Source of the DNA: Hypholoma sublateritium FD-334 SS-4
Lineage: Eukaryota > Basidiomycota > Agaricomycetes > Agaricales > Strophariaceae
Direction: 5' to 3'
Length of the DNA: 64,000 nucleotides
Assembly: GCA_000827495.1 (NCBI GenBank)
Contig: KN817523.1
Coordinates: 424,557 to 488,556, forward strand
The notes under the pieces are model-generated. The model ran no database searches. It saw only the letters and a list, made by a program, of their open reading frames with translations, and was not told the DNA's origin. Made by a program: the position numbers and the translations under genes. Positions 1-10,348 of the stretch are shown piece after piece. Numbering within the stretch: position 1 is the first letter of the stretch; each line of letters begins with the position of its first letter.

Positions 1-312
1 AGGAACATGAAAGCCACTCGGTCTACAAGCAGTCGCAATAAGAAATCCAACGCGAAGCGCCCCAAGCCTTGGGAGTCATTTGACCGCCATAAGGATTGGC
101 AGTATCAAGATGGAACGGGTAACAAAGACGCACAACAGATAATTTCACAAATCGTCGATGCGGCGGGGAACATGTTTGGAGGAAGTTGGTTGGGGGCGTT
201 GAAGAGCATCGTTGGAGATACGGGGGGCAAATCCAATGATGACGACTCTACGACGTACTCTCGGTCATCGCCGAAATCCAAAGCGAAGGGGAAAACAAGT
301 AAAACACGATGA
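1..312 (+). CDS. 3' end of an unidentified gene (cut by left edge)
   Basis: The reading frame is open from base 1 to a TGA at 310-312, so this is probably the last exon of a gene that enters from the left. The visible part is about 103 residues. It starts with a basic Ser/Arg/Lys stretch, has a central segment that could form one amphipathic helix (around SQIVDAAGNMFGGSWLGALK), and ends in a Ser/Lys-rich tail. An in-frame ATG at 7 could also make it a complete 101-residue protein, but no upstream promoter is visible. I recognise no domain and cannot assign a function. A spurious ORF is possible. Confidence 0.4.
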   Translation, partial: RNMKATRSTSSRNKKSNAKRPKPWESFDRHKDWQYQDGTGNKDAQQIISQIVDAAGNMFGGSWLGALKSIVGDTGGKSNDDDSTTYSRSSPKSKAKGKTSKTR

Positions 313-1476
313 TCATCACCCATTCTTACACCCACCCACCCACTTCCTCTTCTACTCAACCTGTACTTTATACTGCAATGATATTGATGCCCATTCTAAT
401 GATTAGACATCGACGACGGATAACGTAGTTACTTTTATGAGCTCTTCGCCGCTTCGGGGTGGGTGGATCGGTAGCTGGAGAGTCAATTGGAGTCAATTTC
501 CTGCCTTGATTCGGAGAAGAATACGCACTGAGCAATTCGGCCCAATTGTGTCAAACCAGAGAGACCAACGAAGAAGTTGACCTAAGAAGCGAAAGAATGT
601 GTCAACGGTGTAAATGACTTGTCCGAAGACAGCTGGACATACCGCTGCCAGACTATAGTTCACAGGCGTAATAACCAGCGAGTAGCGCACCCAAATAAAG
701 CCAGTTGCCGTGAGGGCTTGTACGAACAGTCAGCAGCCCGGTCAAAGACTCCAAAGCAACGCACGCGTCAAAACTCACCAAGGTTCTGCGACGTGCTCAA
801 TTTATCAGCCGGACGGCTTAGGTCCTTCAGTCCCGCAGCCACCAAGCACCATTTCATCAACGGCGCCCAGAAAAACACAGTTTTGGGTCCTGGATTATTG
901 CCTCGGTGAGCCATCATATTGCATCGAACGACATTAAGTTTCGTGATGGCTAACCGGCGGGATGGTTCATGAAAGCTTGAAATTTAGAGGCACCAACTGA
1001 CGCTGCAGGTCCCGACATCTTGAGAAGCTTATGTAGGGGGTAAAAAGAGTCGGGATTTGCAAGTGCACTTGGTATAGAGGTAGCGGTCAAGTGGAGGGAG
1101 AGTTCAAGGACGGACGCAGGGTAACCTTCATTTCACGCCGCTTACATAATAAATTAGGATCAGCGAACGCGTCGGCGTCGGGCTATTAAGCAGAACAGCA
1201 GGGAAGAAACCTGAAAAAATCTATGCACTTGTTAGAGGCTACGACTCAGTCATTTCAGTGAGATTGACAAAGAAAAATCTGCAGAAAGCGCCAAACATCT
1301 TAGAACTTCTTCGTGAGGAAGTGCCAAGGAAGCACTGTCATCCGCTTAAGCTGACTCTCATCCATGTCACCTACGCACAGCCGATAATCGCACATTCACC
1401 TCGGAACAACCAAAACTTTGCTGAGGTATAAATCGGATTGAACTAACGAAGTGGTGGAAACTACAAGATCTACAAT
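313..1476. other. Intergenic region, no gene seen
   Basis: No frame in this 1.2 kb shows protein-like composition joined by plausible splice sites. A short CCCA-type simple repeat lies near 326-345. The region presumably holds the 3' ends of the two flanking, convergent genes. Confidence 0.5.
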
Positions 1477-2179
1477 TTACCACGACTCCGTGTCCTTGAT
1501 CAAGTTCTCGCGATCTTCCTCAGCAAGCTGCTTGCTATAGTTTCCCACAATGAAACATGCCCCTAGATTGATAAGACCCGGTGTCAGCGGTGCACAGCGC
1601 CGTGAAATGTGAAGTGGACACGTACAGGTCTCGAGCAACCAGATAGTCACGAACACAGCAATCATCAAGCCTTTGAGGAGGGTGGTGCCGTTTGTGCAGG
1701 TGTTGATGACACTTGCTTGCGTCGAGGGGACGCCGCTCGGGTCCAAGATGCAGTCGGCATAGTACTTCGGCGCGTCCTTGAAGTTACGGATGATGGCGAA
1801 GATGCCCAAGCCCAAGCTGACGAGCAGGTGGACGGTGAGCAGGGATAGGTAAGCCCGGATGAATCCAAGCCGCCTGGTAACGGCACCGATGAACCTATTG
1901 ACATACACGTTGGTAACGCTCCTGGTACGGGGGATAAAAATTATTTACCCAAATAGAGATACTATTGCCAGGATAAGATAGATCACAATTTGGGCAATGG
2001 CAGCAGCCTTGCTTCCGTCTGAGAGCGCATGAGATATTTTAGTGTTGGCGCAGCATGGTAACCACGAGCGGCCACGTACGAGCGTGTTTGACGTTGATTA
2101 TCCCTCCGGCAGCGATGACTCCTCCTCCAGCCAGACCAAGCAGGGAAATAAGCTGATCGTTCCAACTTGAGCTACTCAT
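1477..2179 (-). CDS. Small four-helix membrane protein, unknown function
   Basis: Four exons (2179-2080, 2018-1949, 1894-1626, 1562-1477) join in phase to 174 residues. The protein has four hydrophobic segments: near residues 10-30 (LISLLGLAGGG...), 36-56 (AAIAQIVIYLILAIVSLFG), 70-92 (LLTVHLLVSLGLGIFAII) and 130-155 (LKGLMIAVFVTIWLLE). A loop with two Cys lies between helices 3 and 4, and the tail is short and charged (KQLAEEDRENL). An alternative acceptor at 1922 would add nine residues. The layout resembles the many small tetraspan proteins of basidiomycetes, but I recognise no named family. It is presumably in the plasma or an internal membrane; no function can be stated. Confidence 0.75.
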
Positions 2180-3482
2180 ACTCAGATATACAAAGAAATA
2201 GAAAACTCACAACCACACCAGCTCTGACGGGAATGCAGCAGCAGAAAGTACGGCTAGCGACTCGGGACATTATGTTCGTAGGTGGGATGTTCACGTGTAA
2301 ATTTAAAGAGATACGTTTGCAGAGATCAACTCTGGTATTGCGGAGAATATAGCGGTGTGTTGGAGCAGTGGGTTAGGACCAGCCTATGCGGACATCAACC
2401 GCGCACGGAGGAGGTTTATATACCTCGCTAGTGCGTGAGAACATGCTCAAACAAAGCAACGTCGCAGGTGCCGGGATGATGTGCACAGCCCTCGCTGATT
2501 TCTGTTGATCGCAAACAAAATTCTGTGGGTGAAGAGCTGTGAAGAGGGGCCAAGCCGTGTGCGATGGAGCAGCGGCCTGCTCGGTAAGAAAGTCGCTGGG
2601 CCTCGAAGAGACTAGGGTTATGAGAGGACCAGGACGGGAGAATCCTCCTGCCTAGAATTTGCCGAGTTCACAAGATGGGTTGGACAATCTTTACGAACTC
2701 CAATGCCGCAGTCGAGAGCCAACGCGCGTCGTACGCTCATTGCAAACCGGGACAGCTGCAGGACGCATGGCAGTATCAGTTCAAGAGAGTCACGGTATCG
2801 GAGCCAAATTGCAAAACGGCGTGCCCCTATTTAAGCGCCGACTCGCGTTGATCGAAGGAATTTAATCGTCTTTTGATTGTCTTTGGACCTCAAATGCGAG
2901 ATAATTTTTTCTAGTAGAAAACTCGAGCGGGGGACTTAACAATATATTAATGCAGCAGAAGGTCCCTTCATTAACATTATTGTATACATTCATCGTTTTC
3001 CTAGGAATTTCGAGGCAAGTAAGTTTGGAGCAAACAAAGATTGAAGTCAAAGGATCAAAGACGGCGCTTATGCTGCGTATAAAAATACTACCTACAGCTG
3101 CCACTCGTCCATAAAAAGCACCCGAAGAAGTAACAAATTTCAGCGAGGCGAACGAAAGATGCAAGAAAGATCCAATATATTACTACATGGCAAAGTTTGA
3201 CTGCAATAGCTCTCGTGCCTGGCAGACTTCCCTATGGCTAGACCTACGGGAGTCGAAACTAGACACAAATCCATCTCCAATGACCGTCCAGGGCCTTCTA
3301 CATAATCCACCCTGTTCAAACCGGGTGGTAAGCTCGCAAGATAAGTACGTAAATACAGCGGAAGAACATATCGGGACTTTACACCTTGTATAAGTACACC
3401 AGCCCAGAGTCCGGAATGCGATGGTACAAACTATAGTACACCTTCGTAGCAGATCGTGGCGTTAGATTGGCGTCAGATAAAA
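2180..3482. other. Intergenic region, no gene seen
   Basis: This 1.3 kb separates the start of the four-helix protein gene from the stop of the CipC-like gene, both on the minus strand. It should carry the promoter of the former and the 3' end of the latter. Short ORFs (for example around 2862-3164 minus) lack splice partners and protein-like composition. Confidence 0.5.
2415..2422 (-). promoter_or_regulatory. Possible TATA box of the four-helix protein gene
   Basis: On the minus strand the sequence reads TATATAAA, about 236 bases upstream of the ATG at 2179. The distance is acceptable for a fungal promoter with a long leader. The motif alone is weak evidence. Confidence 0.3.
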
Positions 3483-5105
3483 CTAGTAGCGCGACGAGTG
3501 GTGCGAGCGCGAGTCGTCGAAGTCGCGGTCGGAGCTGTGCGAGCGCTTGTGCTTGTGCTTCCGGCCCTTGATGATGATCGTCTGCCCGCCCTGCGCGGGC
3601 ATCCCGACGGGCATGCTCATCGTGCTCCCGATGCTCATCGCGCTGCCCATGTACGGCGTCGGCTGCGGATTGTACGGCCCGCTCTGCGCGGGGTACGCGG
3701 TGAACGAGTTGCTCCGCGTGCGCGGGTACATCGCCCCCATCGCGGACCCGCCGTAGCTCGACCCGCCGTAGTTCGACCCCCCGCCGTAGGCGGAGCCACC
3801 GCCGCCGTAGGACGCCGCCACGCCGGGGACCATGCCCGTGTTGTAGGTGGGGCTGATGCCCATGCCCCCGTATGCCGACCCGGCAGAGAGCCCGGCGGAC
3901 ATGGGCGCGCCGTACATGGGGACGGGCACCTGGCTCGCGCCGTAGCCGCCGCCGCCGCCGCCGTAGAGCTGCCCGGGGACGCCGGGGTACCCGACCTGCG
4001 GCAGCGCGCTCATCGAGGAGGAGGGGTACCCGTGGCCCGCGTACGGCGGGATGACGAGGCCGCCGGGCTGCGAGAAGGAGTGCGAGTGGTGCCGCGAGAG
4101 CGACCGTGCGTGCCGCGAGCGCGAGCGCGCGTGGCCGCCGTATGCGCTGCCAGGGTATAAGAGCTCGTCGTCCCGGGCGTATGGGTCGTCGATCCCCGAG
4201 CGGAAGCGCGAGCGCGAGCGGTAGTCGTGTTCGCGAGACTGTCGGACTGCGTGTCAGGGGCCAAGTATGCGGGTATCTGGGTGGCGTAAGGTGCACACCT
4301 GATAGAATATATAGTTTGCGGTGTGCGCAGCCGCCTCGGTAGCGGCGATCCGCGCGTACTGATCCATCGAATGAGTCGAGTACTGCAGTACTCGGGTGGC
4401 TGATTGATATTCGTCTGTTAGCGCGGTTTAAGCGGCAGAAACGAGAGGTAGATACCTTCAGCGACCGCAAGGCCTGTTAGGGCTTCTCGTTGCCGCTCGA
4501 TGTCCCCGCTGAGAGGCTCGTATAAATGTTTGTTATAGATCCACGACCTGTACGCCTCGTAGGCAGCAGCATGGCCCAGTTCCTCGGGCGCCAGATAGGC
4601 AATTTCGTTCTAAAAGGACAGCCATTACTGAGCGCTTGCTTCCATCCGAGATATTGGGTGGCACACCTGAGGACCGTACGCACGCCTGTGCCAATGACGT
4701 GCTTCGTCCAAAGAGACGCCCATCCCGCCGGCAGGGGCACCGCCATACTCTCTCACCCGACCCCACGCATGGTCGAAGAGATACCTAACATTCGAAGGCT
4801 TCTCAGCACAGCGACGAGGCGCCGGATCATGGGCCGCTCACGGATCGGCATTCGCTGCGTGCGCGCGATAGAACTCAGACCCGCCCCCTGCACGGCGGCC
4901 GCCGAACTACATCAGTGGGCGACAATCGAAGGCTGATCGCGACGTACAGGAAGGCTGTGGCTGGAAATTGAGCGGCGGCGGTGGCCCGAACTGGTACTGC
5001 GCGACATGCGTGAGATAGGGGCGCAGCGCGGGGAGCGGGCGGCGGGACGGATACCTGGCTCGTGCCCCAGCCCGGGGAGGTCTGCTGGTAGTAGGAGTAC
5101 GCCAT
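3483..5105 (-). CDS. CipC-like (DUF3759-like) protein with Arg/Ser- and Gly/Tyr-rich tail
   Basis: Seven exons (5105-5055, 4996-4948, 4887-4842, 4784-4667, 4609-4456, 4399-4299, 4238-3483) give exactly 425 codons (424 residues). The N-terminus is Gln/Pro/Tyr-rich (MAYSYYQQTSPGW...). Residues about 85-170 form a helical core with the look of the concanamycin-induced CipC family: APEELGHAAAYEAYRSW, then EALTGLAVAEA. The last 250 residues are low complexity: RS-like repeats, a long Gly/Tyr/Ser segment and a closing Lys/His/Arg/Ser stretch. The family is known only as stress- or antibiotic-induced fungal proteins; the role is unknown. The start lies only 172 bases from the divergent COG5 start. 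Family assignment is by pattern and is moderate; the gene model is firm because all phases agree. Confidence 0.75.
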
Positions 5106-5277
5106 GGCGGTCTGTGGAGGGAAACGGACTTTCAAAGGGCAGCCCTGCAGGCGGCAGGCGCACTGCGGCACCCCATCAGGGCCGAAATAGCATGACATCA
5201 GCGGACATTCAGTACGCGGCGTGGCGTGGCGGTGCCCGTGCGCTGCTCCCCTGCCAGTGACGAGCTGCACGCCCGGT

Positions 5278-8200
5278 ATGGCTGGTTGGCCTCTTCGCTG
5301 CCCCCGCTCGTGCGCATTCTGACGTGCGGCCCACCCACAGACTACTCCGCCTTCGCCAGCCCCGGCTTCGACCCGAACGAGTACGCCAATGCGATCCTCG
5401 CCACCGACACCTACCCCGCCGCCGACGCCTCCAAAGCGCCGCCGCGCGGGGCGCCGCACGCGAAGGGCGCGAACCAGGACTCCGCCGCGAAGGAGGACAT
5501 ATCCGTCGCGATCTCGAAGCTGACCTTCGGCATCGACGACGTCGCGAAGCAGATCAGGAACCTGGTACGTCGCGCGGCGCCCGCTGGTCGTGCAGGGCTG
5601 ACGCGCTGTCGTCGTGCAGGTCACGGCGCACCACGAGGACCTCCTGACGCAAGCCTCGAACGCCAACGCGCTGTCCGGCGCCCTTGTGTCCGTGCGCGCC
5701 GGCCTAGGCGACTTGGACGCATCCGTCGAGAAGTAGGTGCCCACCCCCCGTCTGCCCGCCGCACACGCCTGCTGACACCCACCGACAGACTGCGCGTCAA
5801 GGTCCACGTGCCGTACGAGACGCTGCAGACGCTCGTCGCGCGCCTGCAGCGCTTCCAGCAGGCGTCCGACGTGCTGCGGCGCACGTCGCGCTTCGTCATC
5901 CTCGCGCGGCGGCTGCAGGTGCAGATGAACGAGGTGCAGGGCATCAAGGGCGCGGACAGGGGCCCGGCGGAGGAGCTGGCGACGGCGACGGTGCTCCATG
6001 GGAAGGACATCGAGAACGAGAAGGAGCGCGCGATCGCCAAGGCGGCGCTGAGCATCGCGGAGCTTGGTGCGTTCGGTGAAGCCGCTGCTGACATCCAGCC
6101 TGAATATTGCGTGTAGGGAGCCTGCTGAACGCCGCTGAAAGCCAGGACGAGAATGGGCAGACGGTCTCGTCGCCGGACGGCGCGTCCATATCCATCCGCT
6201 CCATCAGGGTGGTGGAATCATACGAGTCGTTCATCAACGATGCGCGCGGGATCATCACGACGGAGATGGAGAACATGGTCCTCAGCGGCCTCGCCTCCCT
6301 GGTATGTACGCTGTGAAAATTCTGCAGGAGGCCCATTCCAACTGTCCGTCTTTTTATAGAACCAGACGCTTTTGGCCTCATCGCTGCAGACGGCGTACAA
6401 TCTCGGCGTCCTGCCCACTCTCGTGCAAAGTCTGCTGCTGGATCTATCCCAGGCCGTGGAGGAGCGGATACGCGGCACGTTCGACCTGAATAAGATCTCC
6501 AAGGACGCCGCTACCAGAGGTACGCCCGTCGTCGCACTGCTGGGCTGCATCTGATCTGGCCTGCAGAGCCGCCAGTCAACTCGCCCGGCACACCACAGTC
6601 GTACAGATCGCGTGTGCGGACCGAGCCGACCAATGTGACTGCACCGCAGTGGTCTGCTGCGCTTTGGTCGCGGCTGGAGGTCATGTTCCAGGAGATGGCA
6701 GATTGCTGCATCAAGGTAGATGGCCCTGATTGATTCCTGTGGGACACGGCGCTGATGATCATGGATGCAAGGTGTACGCGCTGGAGAAAGTGCTCAAGAT
6801 GAAGAAAGACGCGACGACGCATGTTGTGTTCTTGGATGAGGCAATGAAGGTCAGCCAGTTCACAAATTATACGATGATGCCCTGTATCCTGAACTATGTC
6901 TCAAGGTTCTGGAGAACAACCCCAGCACTACTTTCTGGATGTCCCTAAGTCGTTCCCTTCAAAAACATTTCCAAGATTCATCAAAAGGTCGCTTCCTCCC
7001 TCATCATCAGTGATACATCTCACTGAAATGCATTGCAGGATCGTCGTTCCTCCAGCAAACCCTCTCGACAGGCTATCCGCGCCTTCTCCGTCTATTCCAG
7101 GACTTCTTCGCCAAAATAGCGGTGCACACAGACACAGTCTACAGCGACACCCATCAGAGGTGCGTTAGTCCCCTGCAGCCCTGCACAACGCTCACAGTGA
7201 TATTCGCAGCACCGAGACCATCCTACTCCTCCGCTCGCTGTCGGCGGTCGAGGCGCAGTACCTTTCCCGGTCTACGAACAAGATCAACGAAGCCGTTGGC
7301 GGGGCGCGCGTGCCGCCTGGGGCAAACGAGGGCATCAACGTCGCGCGCATTGTGGTCAATGAGCTTGATGCGGCGCGGTTTGACCCGCTGCTGGTTAGAG
7401 CCGTTGCTAAAAACACGGCTACTTGCCTGGACAATATCCTGAAGAGACTTGAGAATTTGGTGAGTTGAACATTGAATTTTTGTTTATCGGCCGTCTAACT
7501 GGATTGTAATAGCTATCGAGAGAACGCGCTGCTACTTCGCTGGCTGGAGGCGTGGCTACGCCTCAGCAGATCTCGAATGCGAATTTGGCAAACTTTTTGT
7601 ACCAGATGTGGGCGCGACTTGTTGCGCTCAAAGAGGAATATACGGCGAATGTGTTTGCTACGTTGCAGCCCAGTATCCAGGTGAGCTGGTTTATGGAAGA
7701 CTCGGTACCCATTGTCTCAACCATCATAGAACACGTATCAATTCTTCGAGCGCATCATGGATCCACTGACGGTCGCCATCCGCCGCGAACTGAGCGCCAT
7801 CATCGCCAAACTCCACCGGATCGATTTCGCAAAGCCACTTGACTCTAACGCGGGGATGGGTGGATCTAGTCTGTACATCAAGGAGCTGACCGAGAAGCTG
7901 ACGTTCATAAAGTCGGAGATCATCAACCGCTACAGTGTGGGCGACTATGGGCGGACGTGGTGAGCCGTGCCGGGACGCGATGCGCGTGGCGATCGCTGAC
8001 GCCATTTCAGGATAACAGGGATTGTGCGCTATGTGATCCGGACGTTCGTGCTGCACATCTCGATCGCGTGCCCGCTGGGGGAGAGCGGGAAGCTGCAGAT
8101 GGCGAGCGACATGACGGGGCTCGAGTTTGCGCTGAACGCGTTCATGGTGGACAGCACGCTGAACAAGCGCGGCGGGGACCTGGAGTCGATCGGGGACGAA

Positions 8201-8575
8201 TACCGCGCGCTGCGGGCGATGCGGTGCGGGCGATTTATTTATGAACCGGGGCGCAGCTGACACCAGGATAGGCCGCTGTTTTTCCTCGAGAACAGGGAGC
8301 TGGCGCAGAAGGGGCGCACGGCCGGGCTGCCGCCGCTGATAGTGCTGCATCACGTTCTGGTTCGGTCGCCGATCCCGCTGCCGCACAAGCTGCACGGGTG
8401 GCAGGAGGCCGAGTATGTCCGATACGTGAACGAGCGGACGGAGGAGGAGGCGTGGACGCTGGTGGAGAGCGGGCTGTCGCACTGGGAGAAGGTGTCGGAG
8501 ACGGAGGGCACGGACATCTCGGGCGCCGCGGAGTACGTCGAGCTCGCGCGCGAGGTGCTGCGCCAGGCGCGGTAG
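5278..8575 (+). CDS. COG5: Conserved oligomeric Golgi complex subunit 5
   Basis: COG5 is part of lobe B of the eight-subunit COG tether, which captures recycling vesicles at the Golgi. Fifteen exons sum to 2562 bases (853 residues), about the usual size for fungal COG5. The N-terminus MADYSAFASPGFDPNEYANAI is followed by the diagnostic EDISVAISKLTFGIDDVAKQ and a helical rod. Conserved segments run through to LVRSPIPLPHKLHGWQEAEY near the C-terminus. The start uses a 7-base first exon (5278-5284) joined to 5341; this gives the expected N-terminus and makes the total divisible by three. Other exons: 5341-5564, 5620-5732, 5789-6066, 6117-6301, 6360-6519, 6567-6715, 6772-6849, 6906-6987, 7039-7159, 7210-7459, 7513-7680, 7730-7959, 8011-8223, 8272-8575. 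An alternative first exon from ATG 5192 is less likely. The protein should be cytosolic and peripheral to Golgi membranes. Confidence 0.93.
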
Positions 8576-8645
8576 TATTACCTAAATAGGAAATGTACGA
8601 AATTTGAGGCCGAGTCAGAGCCGTTCAGGTTGTCGAGCATCCGCC

Positions 8646-9799
8646 ATGTCTGCCCTCCTGCGCACCCGCGCCCTCCCCGCCGCCCGCCGCCTCTTCTCCG
8701 CCGCCGCCGCCGCGCGCTCCGCGGAGAACGGCGCACAGCGGCCCCCGCAGCCGCCGAAGCCCATCGACGACTCCACGTCCGCCCTCGACTACAAGCGCAC
8801 GCAGCGCACGCGCCCCCCGCCGCTGCCCGAGACCGACCTCCCGCGCCCGCGCTCCGCCGAGGAGGCCGTCACGAACATCCTCTACAACACCCCGCCGCCG
8901 AGCCTCCAGCCGTTCAAAAAGTAAGCGCCCCCGCCGCCCGCCCCCGCGCGCCCCGCTCACCGTCGCAGGCACATCCTCAACTGCCTCGTGCAGAACGAGC
9001 CCGGCGTGCTCTCGCGCGTGTCCGGCATCCTCGCCGGGCGCGGGTTCAACATCGACTCGCTCGTCGTGTGCCGCACCGAGATCCGCGACCTCAGCCGCAT
9101 GTGCATCGTGCTCAGCGGCCAGGACGGCGTCGTCGAGCAGGCGCGCCGCCAGCTCGAAGACCTCGTGCGTCCCCCCCCCCTCTCGCGCGCTGACCCCCCG
9201 CTGACTGAAATGCCCGCAGGTGCCCGTGTGGGCCGTGCTCGACTACACGGAGACGAAGGTGATCTCGCGCGAGCTGCTCCTCACCAAGGTGTCCATCCTC
9301 GGCTCCGAGTACGTCGACGAGCAGCTCGTCGGCGGCCCGTCGCACGCGCCGCGCCGCGCGGGCGAGAAGATGGAGCGCGAGACGACGCTCGCACACCACT
9401 TCGCGACGAGCGGCGGCGACGCCGCCACGCCCGCGCCCGCGCCGCTCACCCCGTCGCAGGCCCTGCGCGTGAAGCACCAGCACCTGCACTCGATCTCCGT
9501 CCTCGCGTCGCAGTTCGGCGCGAAGATCGTCGACGTCAGCGAGCACAGCGTCATCGTCGAGCTCACCGCGAAGACCGCGCGCGTCGAGGCGTTCCTCAGC
9601 CTTCTCAAGCCGTTCGGCATCCTCGAGGCCGCGCGCACCGGTGCGCTGCCTGCTCTCTCCCCCGCGCGCTCTGTTGCTGACGCTCGCCCCTGCAGGTCTC
9701 ATGGCGATGCCGCGCACGCCCATCAAAACGGGCGAGGAGGACCACGTCGTCGAGGAGGAGGGCGCCGCCGTCGACGCGAGCCTCCTCCCACCCGGCTAA
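8646..9799 (+). CDS. ILV6: Acetolactate synthase regulatory (small) subunit, mitochondrial
   Basis: This subunit activates acetolactate synthase (Ilv2) and confers valine feedback inhibition in isoleucine and valine synthesis, in the mitochondrion. Four exons (8646-8920, 8969-9164, 9220-9640, 9696-9799) give 331 residues. Residues 1-25 (LLRTRALPAARRLFSAAA) look like a mitochondrial targeting signal. An ACT domain follows at about 92-165 with NEPGVLSRVSGILAGRGFNI and VEQARRQLEDLVPVWAVLDY. The C-terminal ALS_ss region contains the fungal insertion seen in Ilv6 and the motif LLKPFGILEAARTGLMAMPR. The gene starts 70 bases after the COG5 stop on the same strand. Third codon positions are overwhelmingly G or C, as in COG5. 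Confidence 0.95.
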
Positions 9800-9931
9800 A
9801 AGCCCTGCGCACCGCTCCTTCCTTCCTTCCACTACTAATCCAGGGGCCTCCAAGAACATACATACCTTCATCTGCGCCGCTCGTATCTACATACATATAA
9901 AAAAATACGGCCATATCTTTAATTAGCCACT

Positions 9932-10345
9932 CACTGCCGGGAGCCAACAGTTTTTCGGGGTGAAAAACGCATTCAAAATGGGTTATTTTGGTTTTCGTAG
10001 TGAACATTGAAAAATTGTATTCTACNATGTATCATTTTTCAATTCGCACATTTTAAACCAAAATAAACGGATTTTTTATGCATTTTTCATTAAGAACAAT
10101 TGTTGGCTCCCAGCTGTGGGCAGATAATCAAGNGTATTTTTGGCCCTAGATACCGACCCATAGCTGGGAGCCANCAATTGTTCCTATAGAAAAATGCAAC
10201 AAAAACGGAGTTATTTTGGTTTAAATTGTGTAGATTGAAAAATGGTACATAATAAATATCATTTTTCAATTCACACAATTTAAACCAAAATCATTCCGTT
10301 TTGAATGCGTTTTTCTCTCGGAAAAACTGTTGGGTCCCGGCAGTG
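9932..10345. mobile_element. Fold-back MITE, CACTA-like ends, two units
   Basis: The 414-base element begins CACTGCCGGG and ends CCCGGCAGTG. It is flanked on both sides by ACT (9929-9931 and 10346-10348), a 3-bp target duplication. CACTG termini with 3-bp duplications are the signature of CACTA (CMC) transposons. It holds two imperfect palindromes of about 187 bases (9932-10118 and 10159-10345) separated by 40 bases. Each arm carries GGGAGCCAACA-like, GTTATTTTGGTTT-like and ATTGAAAAAT-like segments. There is no coding capacity, so it is non-autonomous. Three bases are ambiguous in the assembly (near 10026, 10133 and 10174), as expected where hairpins hinder sequencing. Confidence 0.8.
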
Positions 10346-10348
10346 ACT

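Noticed and set aside
3456..4160. Long plus-strand ORF of 234 codons and a 363-codon minus ORF over the same DNA
   Set aside because: Both are Arg/Ala/Pro-rich shadows of the GC-rich last exon of the CipC-like gene; only the 3483-stop frame joins the upstream exons in phase.
4875..5999. 374-codon minus-strand ORF across the COG5 start
   Set aside because: It is a composition artefact opposite the COG5 exons and lacks any domain; COG5 exons and the spliced CipC-like gene explain the DNA.
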